DNA of 64,000 bases from NCBI RefSeq assembly GCF_036370855.1, contig NC_088113.1, forward strand, positions 19,426,501 through 19,490,500. The letters run 5' to 3'. How positions within the stretch are numbered: the stretch's first letter is position 1; each line of letters starts with the position of its first letter. Under the pieces are notes generated by a model, which made no database searches, was not told the origin of the DNA, and worked only from the letters and a program-made list of their open reading frames with translations. Source of the stretch: Dromaius novaehollandiae. Its lineage: Eukaryota; Chordata; Aves; Casuariiformes; Dromaiidae. Shown here one piece after another: positions 40,478 to 51,190 of the stretch. The position numbers and the translations under genes were made by a program.

Positions 40478-41569
40478 CTTGCAGCACGCACAATCATCCA
40501 CCAGAGCTGTGCTTGCACTCCGGGGGCAAATGCCCTCCTTTCCGCTCCCGGAGCAGCCGCCTCCTGCCCGTTGCCAAGGCTTTGACTGTTGATTAACTCA
40601 GTATTTGGGCAAACACGGCTCGTGCTCTCTGTTGGGTCTTGGCCGCCGCAGCAGCGCTCATGCCGCTGCTTTGCCGGAGGAGGAGCTCTCGCCGGCAGCC
40701 TGAGCCGATAAAATCCTTGCTTTTATTTCCTGCGTCTTGCTGCTCTGGGATTTTTTTCTTCCAGGAGCTCTGCTTCCTCCCACCTTTGCAAAGGCCAGTG
40801 TTAAAAATAGACCCCAGCTCTGCAGCTGAAATACGCTGCATTAGACTGATGCTGTTTTCTAATGTCGGCAGGCCAAGTTTGATCCACAAACACGGCACAG
40901 ATGAGACTGAAACGAGGGTGTGGAAATGCCTCTCAGAGCACGTGTTCACTGTAGCCGCCCCGGGAGCAACCGCGTAAACAGCCTCGGGCTGCTCGCCTGG
41001 AGGCCGGATCACGGGAAAAACCCGGAATCGCGGCAGGGCCAATTTCTTTCATTATATCTAGCTTCGGCGTGCAATCGCTGTGCTTGGTGCTGGTGCACGG
41101 GAGGGCGCGCGAAGGGAGGTCCCTGTCACCAGCAGCACGAACTGCTGCCGCAGAGCTGAGCTGCCTTTTCCAGGTCGGGTATCCGCTGGCACGGCGAGGC
41201 GAGATGCTCGCGTGGCCGCTGGCCAGGCTGTTCCTCCTGCAGAGCCGCAGCCGGGATGCAGCACGGAGACCTCCCAGCACCATCCGGTGGCAGCAGGACC
41301 TGCAAATCTGCTGTCCTTCCTCCGTGTCCGAGCCGCTTCTCGGCACGCACTATGCCGGTGCTGCTGAGGTCTCCAGTCCCTCGTCGGAGGAGACCTGGGA
41401 CGTGCCCACGCGCGTGCACAGCCCTGCAGCACGCTCTCGGCCGGGCGCTTGACCAGGCTGCGAAACGCTTTGCAAGACGAGGGGTTCCCATCACAGCTGT
41501 GTCCAAGCACTGGGGCAAAAGCAAGCTGAGCGGGTGCCTCAGCGGCCTTTGGCCACCTACGTGTCCCAC

Positions 41570-41640
41570 CAGCGAGAGCTGCCAGGGCTCTGCACGGCCC
41601 CTGGTCAAGAAGCAGGTTCCTCCGGGCCACATCACCTCAT
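41570..41640 (-). pseudogene. possible remnant of a tyrosine-kinase catalytic loop (PTK6 position)
   Basis: One minus-strand frame reads GDVARRNLLLDQGPCR, which lines up with the Src-family catalytic loop RDLAARNILVGENTLCK (D, A, R, N and L kept; HR changed to G). A splice-acceptor-like AAACAG lies just before it. In-frame stops lie close upstream, no DFG motif follows, and no other kinase exon was found nearby. Position and strand fit PTK6. A chance match cannot be excluded. Confidence 0.25.
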
Positions 41641-42812
41641 CTGTTTTAGATGTCCACCTTGGGCTGGGAGGTTGCATGCCCTGTCCGTGCACTGAGCAGA
41701 ACGGGATCCAGGCAATGAGCCCCGACAGAGATATTTCCATGTCAGCCCTTTGACACAAGATCTCCCCGGGGTGCAACCCCCAGCTGAGGCTCCCGGCTCA
41801 GGGGGCTTCCGGGCTGCCCATGCCCACGGCTCTCCCCAGCATCCCCACGGGGCTCCACAGCCTGCTACCCACCACCCCGACCCCTCGGAGCCCCCATGAG
41901 CAGCAGCTACGGGCAAAACTTACTTGCCTTTCCCTATATTTGAGGTTTTTGTATTAAAAGAGGGTACAAATTCCAGCAGGAACCTGTGGAAAACCTCCCA
42001 GCCTTCCCGAGACGGCTTCTTGAAGGAAACACGGGCATCCGCCTGAGTATTTGAAGCAAGACATAGACCTTTTAGCTCATCCCACCCAGCTCTACCTGGC
42101 ATAGCCACGAGGTGGTGGCACAGACACGGAGCTGAGCTGCCGGCCTGGGGCAGGGAGCTGCTGCTGCAGAGCCTTTAGCTGCCGGGGAAGAGGGCAGTGA
42201 CAGCGACAGAAATCTGTGTGCTTGCAAAAGGGCTGCAAAAGTGGGATTTGCTGCAAATTATTGCATTCAGGGCAGAGAGGAGAGAGCAGAGCACCAAGCA
42301 GCTCAGAGGCTCCACCACCACCCAAACCAGTGCAACGCCTCGCGAGGCCTCGAGGACCAGTGTCAGCGATGGTGGCAATGTACAGGAGCATGACGAGGGC
42401 TGCGTGCGGCGTGCGGATGGAGGCACACGCATTTATTGATAAATACACAGGACACACTGTAAGTAAATCCAGCGGAGCCACAAGTGGACACAGACCGCAA
42501 ACCTTCACGTTGGATGTGGTGATGGCAGGGGAGCTCCCACCCGACCGGCTGAAGGAAGTTGTAAACTCGGAATGACGCCTTGGCTAACACGCTGCTTTCA
42601 AGACTGCTACTCAGCCAGGTGACAGCAGGACTTCTGCGAAACCCATTGCGTTTCCCCGCAGCCACCTCCCCGCATCCTCCCCAAGAGGGGCCGTGGGCTC
42701 GTTCCGGAGACGTGCAGTCCTGGAGCCGTGTCTGAGGGCAAACCAGGAGGAGGGAGCCATTTGGCATGAGCTGGCCCGTGGGTGATTTTGGAAGAAGGGT
42801 GGTGGGAGGAGG

Positions 42813-42986
42813 TTACCCTCCGGAGAGAGAACCGAGCACCCGTCTGTAAAAGAAGCCGAGCCTCTCGCGCAGCGTCAAGGAGGTGGGCCCTTCCTCCGCG
42901 TTGCCCTTCCAGCTCTCCAGCATGACGATGTAGCTCTCGGCAGGGCTGGTGCTCGGCCGGGGAAGACGGTAGCCAATACCCAGGTG
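42813..42986 (-). pseudogene. SRMS: SRMS kinase C-lobe fragment
   Basis: The fragment reads GYRLPRPSTSPAESYIVMLE, then SWKGNAEEGPTSLTLRERLG, ending TAA at 42815-42813. It matches the end of the SRMS kinase domain (GYRLPRP..CPAE.Y..MLECW...PEERP.F..LRE.L). The conserved Cys of the ECW motif is Ser, and the invariant Arg of EERP is Gly. A TGA lies in frame 12 bases before GYRLP, and no acceptor sits at the expected border. Confidence 0.7.
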
Positions 42987-44169
42987 TCACGGAGGAGCGA
43001 CCAGAGCACGGTGCCCCACCGCTTGAGCTGCACTTGCGTTGCAAGGTGGGCACCGCCTTCCCCTCACCTAAAATTTTCATTTGAGGTGCAGAAGACGTGG
43101 GGAACTCTCTGCAGTGGCCACTTGTTGGAAACATCTCAGAGCCGAGAGTGCACGAAGGAAGAGCTTTTGGAGGCTGCATGAAATATGAGGAATTTAGGCA
43201 GCCTTAGCTTTTTCTTGGGAAAGATTTGGGCCATATAAGAAGCACAAAGGCAAAGCAGATGTTGCTGCAATGGAGCTTTTGCTTCAAAGTCACCCACCTA
43301 GGAGCGGCCATTTCATTTGCTTCTGCAAGCCAGGGAGCTGGTTAAAACCTGCCTTTGCCATTCAGGAGAGATTCAAGTTCTAATTCATTCCAAATCAGCC
43401 CCAAAGATAGCTGTTCTCCATTTCCCACAGACATGTGCTTCCACCAATTAGACAAAAAAAGTAAATAAATACAGTTGCAGGTTATGGCTGATTTAGAGTT
43501 CAGTTCTTTAAGCATTTCTTTTATCTTATGCCTTTCAATTTCACTTTTGAATTATTCATGTGTTTAATTGTTATTTCTAGGTCATAACTGGTGAACGACA
43601 TTCTAATCAGGAAGCGAGCTGGCAATTTGGGATTAATACTCTAATTGGATTTATGTGTGCTACATTAATTGGCACTAAAAGTATATAAAAGCAATGTGTT
43701 CTTATTATACCCTAGGACAAATTTAGAAGCTCAGGTATTTCCAGAGTCGAAGGGCTCTGCAATAAAAACGATTTCCAGTCTTTGATACAGAGCGAACGTT
43801 GCAGAAAAGCCCGTGCATTTTGTCCTGGGAAGGACAACTGGGCAAAAAGCAGGAGCAGAGAGCTGCCCCAACCCGGAGGACACCGTGCCCAGCCCCAGCA
43901 CGGCTGGTTAAGGGAAAGGCTGGCAGTTTTACCAACAGTGCATTTTAACTTTCGGTTTAAGAAAGACCGGTTTAAGAAGATGGATAGACTAATTAGAATC
44001 CCATTTCTTGTAAAAAATACCAAATGATTTTCATCTTTTAGGACAGAGTCCGTACCCCCGTTCCCCCACCTTTTTTTTTTTTTTTTTTAAGGGAGAACTA
44101 AAGCACTCCTAATTTTGCTTTTTGAGTTTTCCCTCATTCCTCTTTAACTGGGCGTCTTCGAAGAAGGAA

Positions 44170-44329
44170 ACCAGTTGCCACCGCCGGGGCGCGGGGCTCC
44201 GCGGGACGCTCCGCTCGGCCGCGTAGAGGCGAGGAGCTGCTCCGTGCTGGCGAGCGGCCGTCCCGTCTGGAGGTGCCGGCGTGGCGGCACGCTGCGAAGA
44301 GGAGTGCAGCGGGGACGAAGGCTCAGGCT
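44170..44329 (-). pseudogene. SRMS: possible SRMS SH2 second-half exon, strongly diverged
   Basis: After an acceptor-like CCGCACGCAG, one frame reads SLSLRPRC and further on RHLQTGRPLASTEQLLAST. These line up with the SRMS phrases SLSVRAQ and LYLQKGRLFPGLEELLTYY (L-Q-x-G-R and E-x-L-L kept). This frame does not match the phase at which the preceding exon ends, so the exon is broken or the match is partly fortuitous. Confidence 0.35.
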
Positions 44330-44519
44330 CTGCGTGCGGCAGCATCGCTGAGCTTTCCGCTGGTAATTCATTTCAACAAGATGCTGCAAAACCCTCAAAA
44401 TGCAGTTGTTTTTTTTCCCCCCCCGCCTCGTGCTGCCCGAATCCCTTAGGCTGCTCCTAAGGCATCGCCCGGTTCCTTCTCCTGTGCTCGTTCTCGCTGG
44501 GGGAACGGCAGCGCGTTAC

Positions 44520-44638
44520 CTGCGCGGGAGTATTCGCCCCTGCTGCTCTGGCTGTCGCGCGCGAGGAAGGAGCCGTGCTGGTGGGGCGGAGAGGAGGAGG
44601 GCTCGGCCTCGCTGCGGCTGAGCTTGCTGAAGTACCAG
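44520..44638 (-). pseudogene. SRMS: SRMS SH2 first-half exon
   Basis: After a good acceptor (CCCCTCGCAG|C) the exon reads WYFSKLSRSEAEPSSSPP, then GSFLARDSQSSRGEYS, and ends at CGCAG|GTAACG. It lines up with SRMS WYFSGVSRTQAQ...GAFLIRPSESSLGGYS; the phosphotyrosine-binding Arg of the FLIR motif is kept. Length 119 nt. Its start phase fits the SH3 frame of the previous exon. Confidence 0.75.
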
Positions 44639-44790
44639 CTGCGAGGGGAGAGCGGAGGCCGGCAGAGCCGGCGGGTCCGGGGACGGGCCACGGCCGTGGG
44701 AACCACCCGCGGGGAAGGGGGAGATGCAACAACATCCCGGGGAACATCCCCAGTGCTGCCGTGCCGGAGTCCCCGTGCCGGAGCCCCTTG

Positions 44791-44823
44791 CCCCCCCCGC
44801 CCCCCCCCCCCCCCCCCCCCCCC
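44791..44823. repeat. poly-C tract (C8-G-C24) in SRMS intron
   Basis: Eight C, one G, then twenty-four C (44800-44823). It is a candidate i-motif/G-quadruplex site and an assembly-sensitive homopolymer. Confidence 0.95.
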
Positions 44824-45667
44824 GGTGCTCGGGGACGGTGCGTTGACCGTTTTGCCTCTTTGCACACATGGCCTCTTGTTGCAGCTTCCTCCGTGCAACC
44901 CGTTGCCTCGTTTTTTTCTAACGAGGGCGGCCAGCACCGCTGTCGGACTGAGTGGCCGCGGCCAGCTGAGACCTGCTCCACCTGCCTGCTGCCAACTCCT
45001 CGGGCTGTTCCAGGTCTCTGGAGCAGGGTCCAGGACCGGCATTTGCCATCGAACCGCGCGAGGATGAGCCCTGGGGCTCCTGAAGCCATCGCTGTGGGCG
45101 AGCGAGTCCATCTCCACCACGGGAGGCGAAAAAAAGGAGCTGGGCTGCTGGCCTGGGCAGGGAAGGGCAGACGGGGCACAGGGAGAGGCAGGGTGCAGTC
45201 ACTGTTGACTCGAGCTGGCCAGGTCTCAGCCCGTGCTGGGGTAGCCGAGCCCGTGGGCGCCGGTTTGGAGCACTGAAGAATGGGGAGCAGCAGTGTGCAC
45301 CCGCGGCAGCTCTGCGGTACCCAGAGCAAAGGAAGGGGCCAGGGCACTGCCGGTGCTGCTCCCATGCCAGGATTTCCCACCGAGTCCCCGGTGAGAAAGG
45401 GCAGGTTTGGCTGCTCAGCGCTGACACCAGCATGACGCACACGCGCCGGGCGGGAGCCCCGTTTTGCTCAGCCCCAGCAGCCCAGCGCGGGCCAGGCCGT
45501 CAGGTTCCCTCGTTAGCCGGGATCTCAGGCTTCCAAGCAGCCGCACAGGGAATTATACGTGATGGAGCTGCTGCAGCTTCATAAACCACCAGAGCGTCTG
45601 CGAAAGTGGCTGATAACCAGCCTGCCGAAACGCGCCTGCATCTGCCCTGCTCCAAAGCGCGTGGAAA

Positions 45668-45689
45668 GGGGGGGGGGGGGGGGGGGGGG
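45668..45689. repeat. poly-G tract (G22) in SRMS intron
   Basis: A run of twenty-two G lies between SRMS exons 1 and 2. With the C24 run 870 bp away this gives two complementary homopolymers in one intron. Confidence 0.95.
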
Positions 45690-45957
45690 TGAGGGGGCTC
45701 TGATACTGCCGGCTGCAATCCCAGCCACTGCCTCCCGGCCACGGGGGCTGGATGGCGGGGGGAGGCTGCCTTTCATAACCACGAGCCCAGGCGCTCCCCA
45801 GCAAGGAAACTCGGAGACAGGTCACACTGATGCTTGGTGCTGCATCAGGCTGAAGCTGATGCTCCCGGCTGCAGCAAGCGGAGGAGCGCGGTGCAGAGCT
45901 GCTCTTGGAAACCCACCTTCCCGTGCAAATGCAAACACACCGAGCCCGGGTACTTAC

Positions 45958-46314
45958 AGCCGGCGAGCGGAGGCTCCCGGGCTGAGACTGGCCACGCAGC
46001 TCGCAGGCACGTAGCCCGTGGCCGGTCCCCCCAGCAGCCTCCTGGCCAGGACACACTCGCCCTCCTCTCTGAGGACGTGCAGTTTGTCCCTGGCGGTTAC
46101 GCTCAGCTTGTCGGTGCTCCGGGCTGCGAAAGCGTATAAAGCGATGAAGAGCGAGGACTTTGGGATGGGGGGAGACGGTGGTCAGCTTGGAGTGCAGCGA
46201 AACAGAATCGGAACCAAAATACCCCAGGGAGCAGCCGTCCGGGCCGGAGTGGGGCCGGAGCTTGGTCTGGACAGACGCCAGACAAGTCAAGCGCTTCCGC
46301 ACAAACTGCTCCAT
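45958..46314 (-). pseudogene. SRMS: SRMS exon 1: N-terminus and SH3 domain in different frames
   Basis: From the ATG at 46314 the frame reads MEQFVRKRLTCLASVQTKLR, close to SRMS MEPFLRRRLAFLS. From about 46157, one frame over, it reads SSLFIALYAFAARSTDKLSV, then EEGECVLARRLLGGPATGYV and PASCVASLSP, a good SH3 domain (ALY.F motif, GYVP). The SH3 frame has a stop at 46184-46182 and no ATG after it, so the two parts cannot be read together as given. A C6 run at 46172-46167 lies between them. The exon ends at GGCT|GTAAGT. Confidence 0.75.
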
Positions 46315-49238
46315 TGCCAGCGCCCGCACCCGCTCCACGGGACTCGCTGAGGCTGGGCAGAGGGGCACCCGCCCCGCGGCTCAGCACCCCGTGCGCGTCT
46401 GGGCACCCGGCTCCCCGGCGCTGGGACCTTCCCATCGCTGAGAGTGAAACTAGCTGATCAGGTGGGGCCGGTTTGCAGGCGGGAGCCACCCGCTCAGACC
46501 TGCTGGCACATCTGGCGAGATGGCCACAGCTGGAACCTGCTCCATTGCGTAAAGCTGGCTGCACTCGGAGGAGAATGGAGCTTTTTTTTTTTTAATTATT
46601 GTTTTAAAGTGCACTCTCATGCTCGCTACCAGAGCACCGGTAAACGCAGCTCTCTGTTGTTTAAGCAGCTCTTGTGACAAGTGGCAGACTCCAGTTAATA
46701 ATCTCGATTGCACTTGTGTGGGAAGGTATTTTTTTTTCAAAGGAAAATGATTGCATCCACAAATGTGTGAGAGTTAAAACGGAGTAGAGGAGCGATTTGA
46801 AGTGGGTCGGAGCTCTGCTGCTTGGCCGTTGGCACGTGGTGCAGAGCCCTTGCACACCAGCCCACCCGGACGCTCGACAGCCCCGGTTGCGCTCCGGCAC
46901 CATGCGGATTTTGTCACTTAACTGTTTCCACCTCGCTTGCAGGAGGTTTTTGGCTGGCACCCCTCGGTGCGACCTGCTCCCCAGGAACTCAGCTCCTGTG
47001 CTTGAGCCTACTACCGTGATCCTCCTCTGCTGTAACCGCTCTGTGTAGCTGACTTTGGGTGTGCGGTTTGGTTTTGAAAGACTGTTTAAAGAAAGGAGAA
47101 ACGTACCACACTGACCTAGGCTGAGGGCTACTATCGATGTCCCTCCAACAGCCTTTCCCCGGGTGGGTGGGCACACAGACACTCTACTGCTGTACAACTA
47201 ACTGGCAATTTTTTCTTGATGAAAAACCCTCTTTAGGATGCCAGATTGGCAAACCATCCTGGGTCTGGTATTTGCAGAAAGGCATTTTTGTTATAGCAAA
47301 TAAAATCACGGACATTAGAAAACCGAACTGGAAGACGCTGCACGGTATATGAAGAACACCTGGTCCAGTGCCTGGGAGAACAGCTGGGGGCCAGCCGTGG
47401 GCTGCCTCTGGGTGCCCCGGGATGGCCAAACAAGCTGCAAAAACTAGATCTGAACGTTTGGGTCTGGAGCTGGCTTGTTCCCCCTCCTTCGCCAGCACAG
47501 AAGGAGGAGGAGGAGCACGCGGCGCTCCAGGAGGGCACACGGCCATCGCTGCACACGAGGGAAGTGGGAAAGGGTGCAGGGAGTTTTTAATAAAATATTC
47601 TGCTCCCTGCACACGAGAAAGCGCTTGGATATATGGGGAATTCCCCTGGGGGTCTCGCTCCTGGTGTTGTGCACTGATGTTTAATTTCCGGGTGTATTTT
47701 TCTCGTTTTTAGCTTGGCTATAGGAATAGAGGGTGGGGGGCATCAGAGCTTGCAACACATCAGAAAAAGGTGGAGGACACCCACTCCTGATGTATTTCTG
47801 CAGCACTTCTGACAAGTCTACTCCTCACGTCATGCTCCATCACAAGGAAAATGGCCTGCTTGCTTATGCATTTAGGGAGATTATCTGATTAGATCAAGCA
47901 CAGGAGGTTTGCACCTTGCTATTTTGAATGAGGACTTGGTAAACTTGCGGTTTGCAGAAGGAGGCTGGAGACTGATTTACCTTTATTGACCTTTGCCAGA
48001 TTAGATTCCCTAGTGGTGCTAGCGATAGACAAGTAGAGCCAATTTATAACACGCAAGGCTTTGGATCTTGATTTGCATCTAAATGAAAGAGTACTTGAAA
48101 ATGATAAACATCCCTGAGGACTAAATACTGCCTCTGAGCTGACCTACCAGACATGCATAACGCACACTCACCACTGCACATTTGTATCCACACAGGACAC
48201 GCACGCACAGCTCAGAATCCCACGCCGGGAAACAGATGACAAATCACAGTCTTTTTCTAGTATCTTTTTATTTTCCTATTAACTTCCAGGAGCATCCCTG
48301 CTGCTTCAAATCCCTTTGGAACTATAACACACCTTAAAAAAAAACAAAAAAAAAACAAAAAAAAAAAGGAGAAGAAAAGAACAGGCATGCTCATAAAAGT
48401 TTCTGATTCTTGCACTGTGGGAAGAGAGGAGGGAGGACACAGGAAGAAAAAGTGAAAAAGAAAGGAAGGCATAGTCTAATGGATCAAGTATTTCTCTTGG
48501 TCCCTGCAACTGGCTTGGATTAATGTATTAAAATCCAACCTGTCCACAGATTTTGGGCTATGGTAGCTACACAGGGACTTTGGTTCTAGCACCACTAAAA
48601 AGCACCTCCAAAGAGCAACAAAACCATAACATCTATCCAGCAAAGCTGGTTACGCAGTCCTGGTTTAGTTGCAGAGCACCTGGGAGCAATAAACACAAAC
48701 AGCGCTTTGTATTCATCGGTGTGTCAAATACTGCACATAGTGTTCTCCCGTACTAATTGACGGAAACCAGCAGCTCCCTTCCATTAATGAGAGAGCCCAT
48801 TACATTTAATTATCTGAGGTTCTGTTTCAGGTCCTGTTATGTTCACACTCTAAATACATCTTCCAGCTATGAGCCTTTTGGGAGAAAGAAGAAGAGAAAC
48901 ATAAATCCAATTAAAAACCCGAAAGGGTAGAAACTTGGAGAACGCAGTTCATGTTTAGCAAAAAGCTTCTTAGCACTGGGCACGTAACGGTAGATTCACT
49001 CACATGGTAATATAATTGAGGACGCTCCACTCATTATCAAATGATTGGCAAAGCACAGTGGCTGATCTCAGCAATGCGGGCCACCACGCTCTTCTGTTTC
49101 TGGCATCCCATTTGGAGGCAACCAGACAGTGGGGAGATTCCCTAGGCACTGGGTTCATTTCGTTGCTGCTGGCATGAACTGCAAGCCCAGCCAACAGTGC
49201 TTGCCGGGGCCCTGCGGTTGTTCTTGCTCTTTTTGCTC

Positions 49239-49264
49239 TTTTTTTTTTTTTTGGGGGGGGGGGG
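49239..49264. repeat. T14-G12 homopolymer junction
   Basis: Fourteen T are followed by twelve G, then TTATG. It is a simple tract of uncertain length. Confidence 0.9.
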
Positions 49265-50869
49265 TTATGTTTGTTTAATTTTTTTTAAAACACAGTAATA
49301 TTTCTCCAGGGGCTTCCTGGCACCAAAACTTGGAGATAGCTTATCTGAGGAAGATTTTGCCTCATAATAAACTGTTTAGCCTAGGTGCCATGGGACATTG
49401 CAGACAAGCGGTGGTGGATGATGACAGCATTGCATGGGAAAAAGAGAAAAGCAGAACAGTGGCACTAAAGCAGCTTCAATTATCCTCCATTTCCTGTGCT
49501 GGGGACTACGGCAGAAAGCGGCATCTTGGCAGACTGCTAGTCTGCCACCATTAAATGGGGCAGTGCAGAGGGAAAACCTATTCCCTGGAGGCTGATGAAT
49601 GTAGAAACAGTCAGGGGCTGAGGGGGGTCACAAACAGTCAGTGCAGAGGGTTCGGTACAGGCAGAAGTACAGTCGTCCTGGGACAGGGAGCCATACAGGA
49701 GGTGTGAGAGGAGGCAGAGCATTGCTGGGTCTTGCAGGCTGCTGTTCTGGAGCCCTTCAGGCGTGGATTGAACTGGCCGGTGGAGAGCAGGTCATGGGGC
49801 ACCTGAAATGGCACAGGAAAGCAAACAAGCTGTATTGGAGAGAGTTTGAGGTAGAGATTGCTGTCTGCACAGTGTCTGGTAGGTCTGGGACATGTGTAAC
49901 TGCAGCATGAAAATAGTAATAACCCTTTAAAACCAAAGAGATACTTTTGAAAGGCTCTGTGAACCCCCCGCCCCCACTGTTGTTCAAGGATCTGCAAAAC
50001 ATGACAAGGAAAAGCTAACTCACAAGTGTCATACTGCATACAACCATACTATGGTTGTAAAATGTCTAAAGGGGATTGATATTCCACCAGAAAGTCTGCA
50101 AGGACCCACTAATCAAATCAGACTGGAAACCAGTATGGTGAGTCTTCAGGCTTCCCCCTCTGCTTTCCACCGAGATTATTTGGGCAAAGCAGCCTTCTTT
50201 TGCTCCCACCTGTAACCTGACTTCCAGAAGATGCTCCTTAGAGCACAGACTGCCTGGCAGAACAGCACTTTAGCCTAACTCGTCTGCTCTTGTCCCTGGA
50301 GTAGCCATTTGTGACATATAAAAACTATTAAAGATCTCCTCCAGACTGGCAGGCGCCAGCGAGTTGTTCACCCCCTCTTTCAAGGCTGCAGAGACATGCA
50401 TGGAAACCAAGGTTAAAGGGGCTCATTCTGTTTCCCCATTGCCCTTAGATATAGCAAACTAGGACTTGCAGCTTTCTACCAGCACCTTGGAGACTGATCC
50501 TGCCACAACCGAGTGGCAGCAGGAGCCCCAGGCCAGCAGGTGCTTACAGTGACCTTCCACGCGCACTTGAACAATCTCACTCCCTTGGCTAGCGCTGAGC
50601 CAACAGGGCACTGGTGCTCTCAGAAGAGATGTGCTTAGTGACTTAGTGACTCAGTTTCTGAGGGGGAAATCTCTGTCAATACATAAGCAAATAAGGGATT
50701 GCTCCATCTGCCAGATGCTCCTGTTACACCAAGGAGGAAGCAGTCCATCTACCCCATGACTGTGCTCTGTGATATCGCTCCTCAAAGAAGCTGTTGGATT
50801 TGGGGTTCTGTTATTAAGTGTTGCTAGAAGAAATCTGCCCAGAGTCCCAGGAGAAAAGGCCTGAGAGAG

Positions 50870-51190
50870 ACCTCACCCAGTCCACCTAGTCCATCCTATA
50901 CTTATGTCTTCCTCCATCTTGGTAAACCTCCAGGAATGGATATAGCACAATGTCCCCAGACAACCCATTCTAGTGAGTCACTTACCATTACTGTTAGAAA
51001 TGGTGTCTAACCTGCTACATTTAAGCCTATTACCTCTTGTCTCACTCATCACTGGATCGCTCCATTCCTTTCTGCAACAGTCTTTTATATATGTGAAGAC
51101 TGCTCAAGTGTCCCACCACATGCTCAGCAATGTCGCATTGATCTACCTGCTGGACCCCAGCCCAGCTCACAGCAAACATACTGACCTTGT
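50870..51190 (+). mobile_element. worn CR1 LINE 3' fragment
   Basis: The phrase order matches the avian CR1 3' region: 'cacccagtccacctagtcc', 'caacccattctagtgagtca', 'ttactgttagaaatggtg', 'ttaagcctattacctcttgt', 'tttatatatgtgaagact', 'gtcccaccacatgctcag'. These correspond to the consensus (ttccagtgctt, gttagaaa, tttaagcccattacctcttgtcct, atatttgaagactg, gtcccc-ctcag). Divergence is high and no open frame remains, so it is an old insertion. Orientation follows the consensus. Confidence 0.65.

Larger units (their letters stand above)
39360..42812. other. intergenic region where PTK6 is expected
   Basis: In human the kinase gene PTK6 lies between PPDPF and SRMS on the minus strand. Here I find no recognisable SH3, SH2 or glycine-loop exon. 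One faint catalytic-loop-like scrap lies at 41570-41640. The rest is GC-rich sequence with a CA/TG repeat at 40392-40477 and incoherent open frames. Confidence 0.55.
42813..46314 (-). pseudogene. SRMS: SRMS (Src-related kinase lacking C-terminal tyrosine), apparently decaying
   Basis: SRMS is a non-receptor tyrosine kinase with SH3, SH2 and kinase domains and no Src tail tyrosine. Clear pieces are the N-terminus MEQFVRKRLTCLASVQ (start 46314), an SH3 domain in 46157-45958, an SH2 first half in 44638-44520, and a kinase C-terminus in 42980-42813. A weak SH2 second half lies near 44329-44170. The N-terminus and SH3 are in different frames. No glycine loop, VAIK, HRD or DFG exon could be found between 44150 and 43000. 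The last piece has an in-frame stop just before it and reads EEGP where kinases have EERP. Position and strand match human. Alternatives are a sequencing error in the GC-rich first exon together with very diverged exons I failed to see. Confidence 0.65.

Noticed and set aside
48110-48240. A minus-strand stretch with W-x4-C and later Cys residues before a GTGAGTG donor-like site, also tried as a VWC exon.
   Set aside because: The C-x2-C-x-C core and following Gly are missing and the frame is short.
49560-49830. An acceptor-like TGCCATTTCAG followed by a cysteine-containing minus-strand frame, tried as the missing VWC exon of the peroxidasin-like gene.
   Set aside because: Cysteine spacing does not fit the VWC pattern and the start phase was not convincing.
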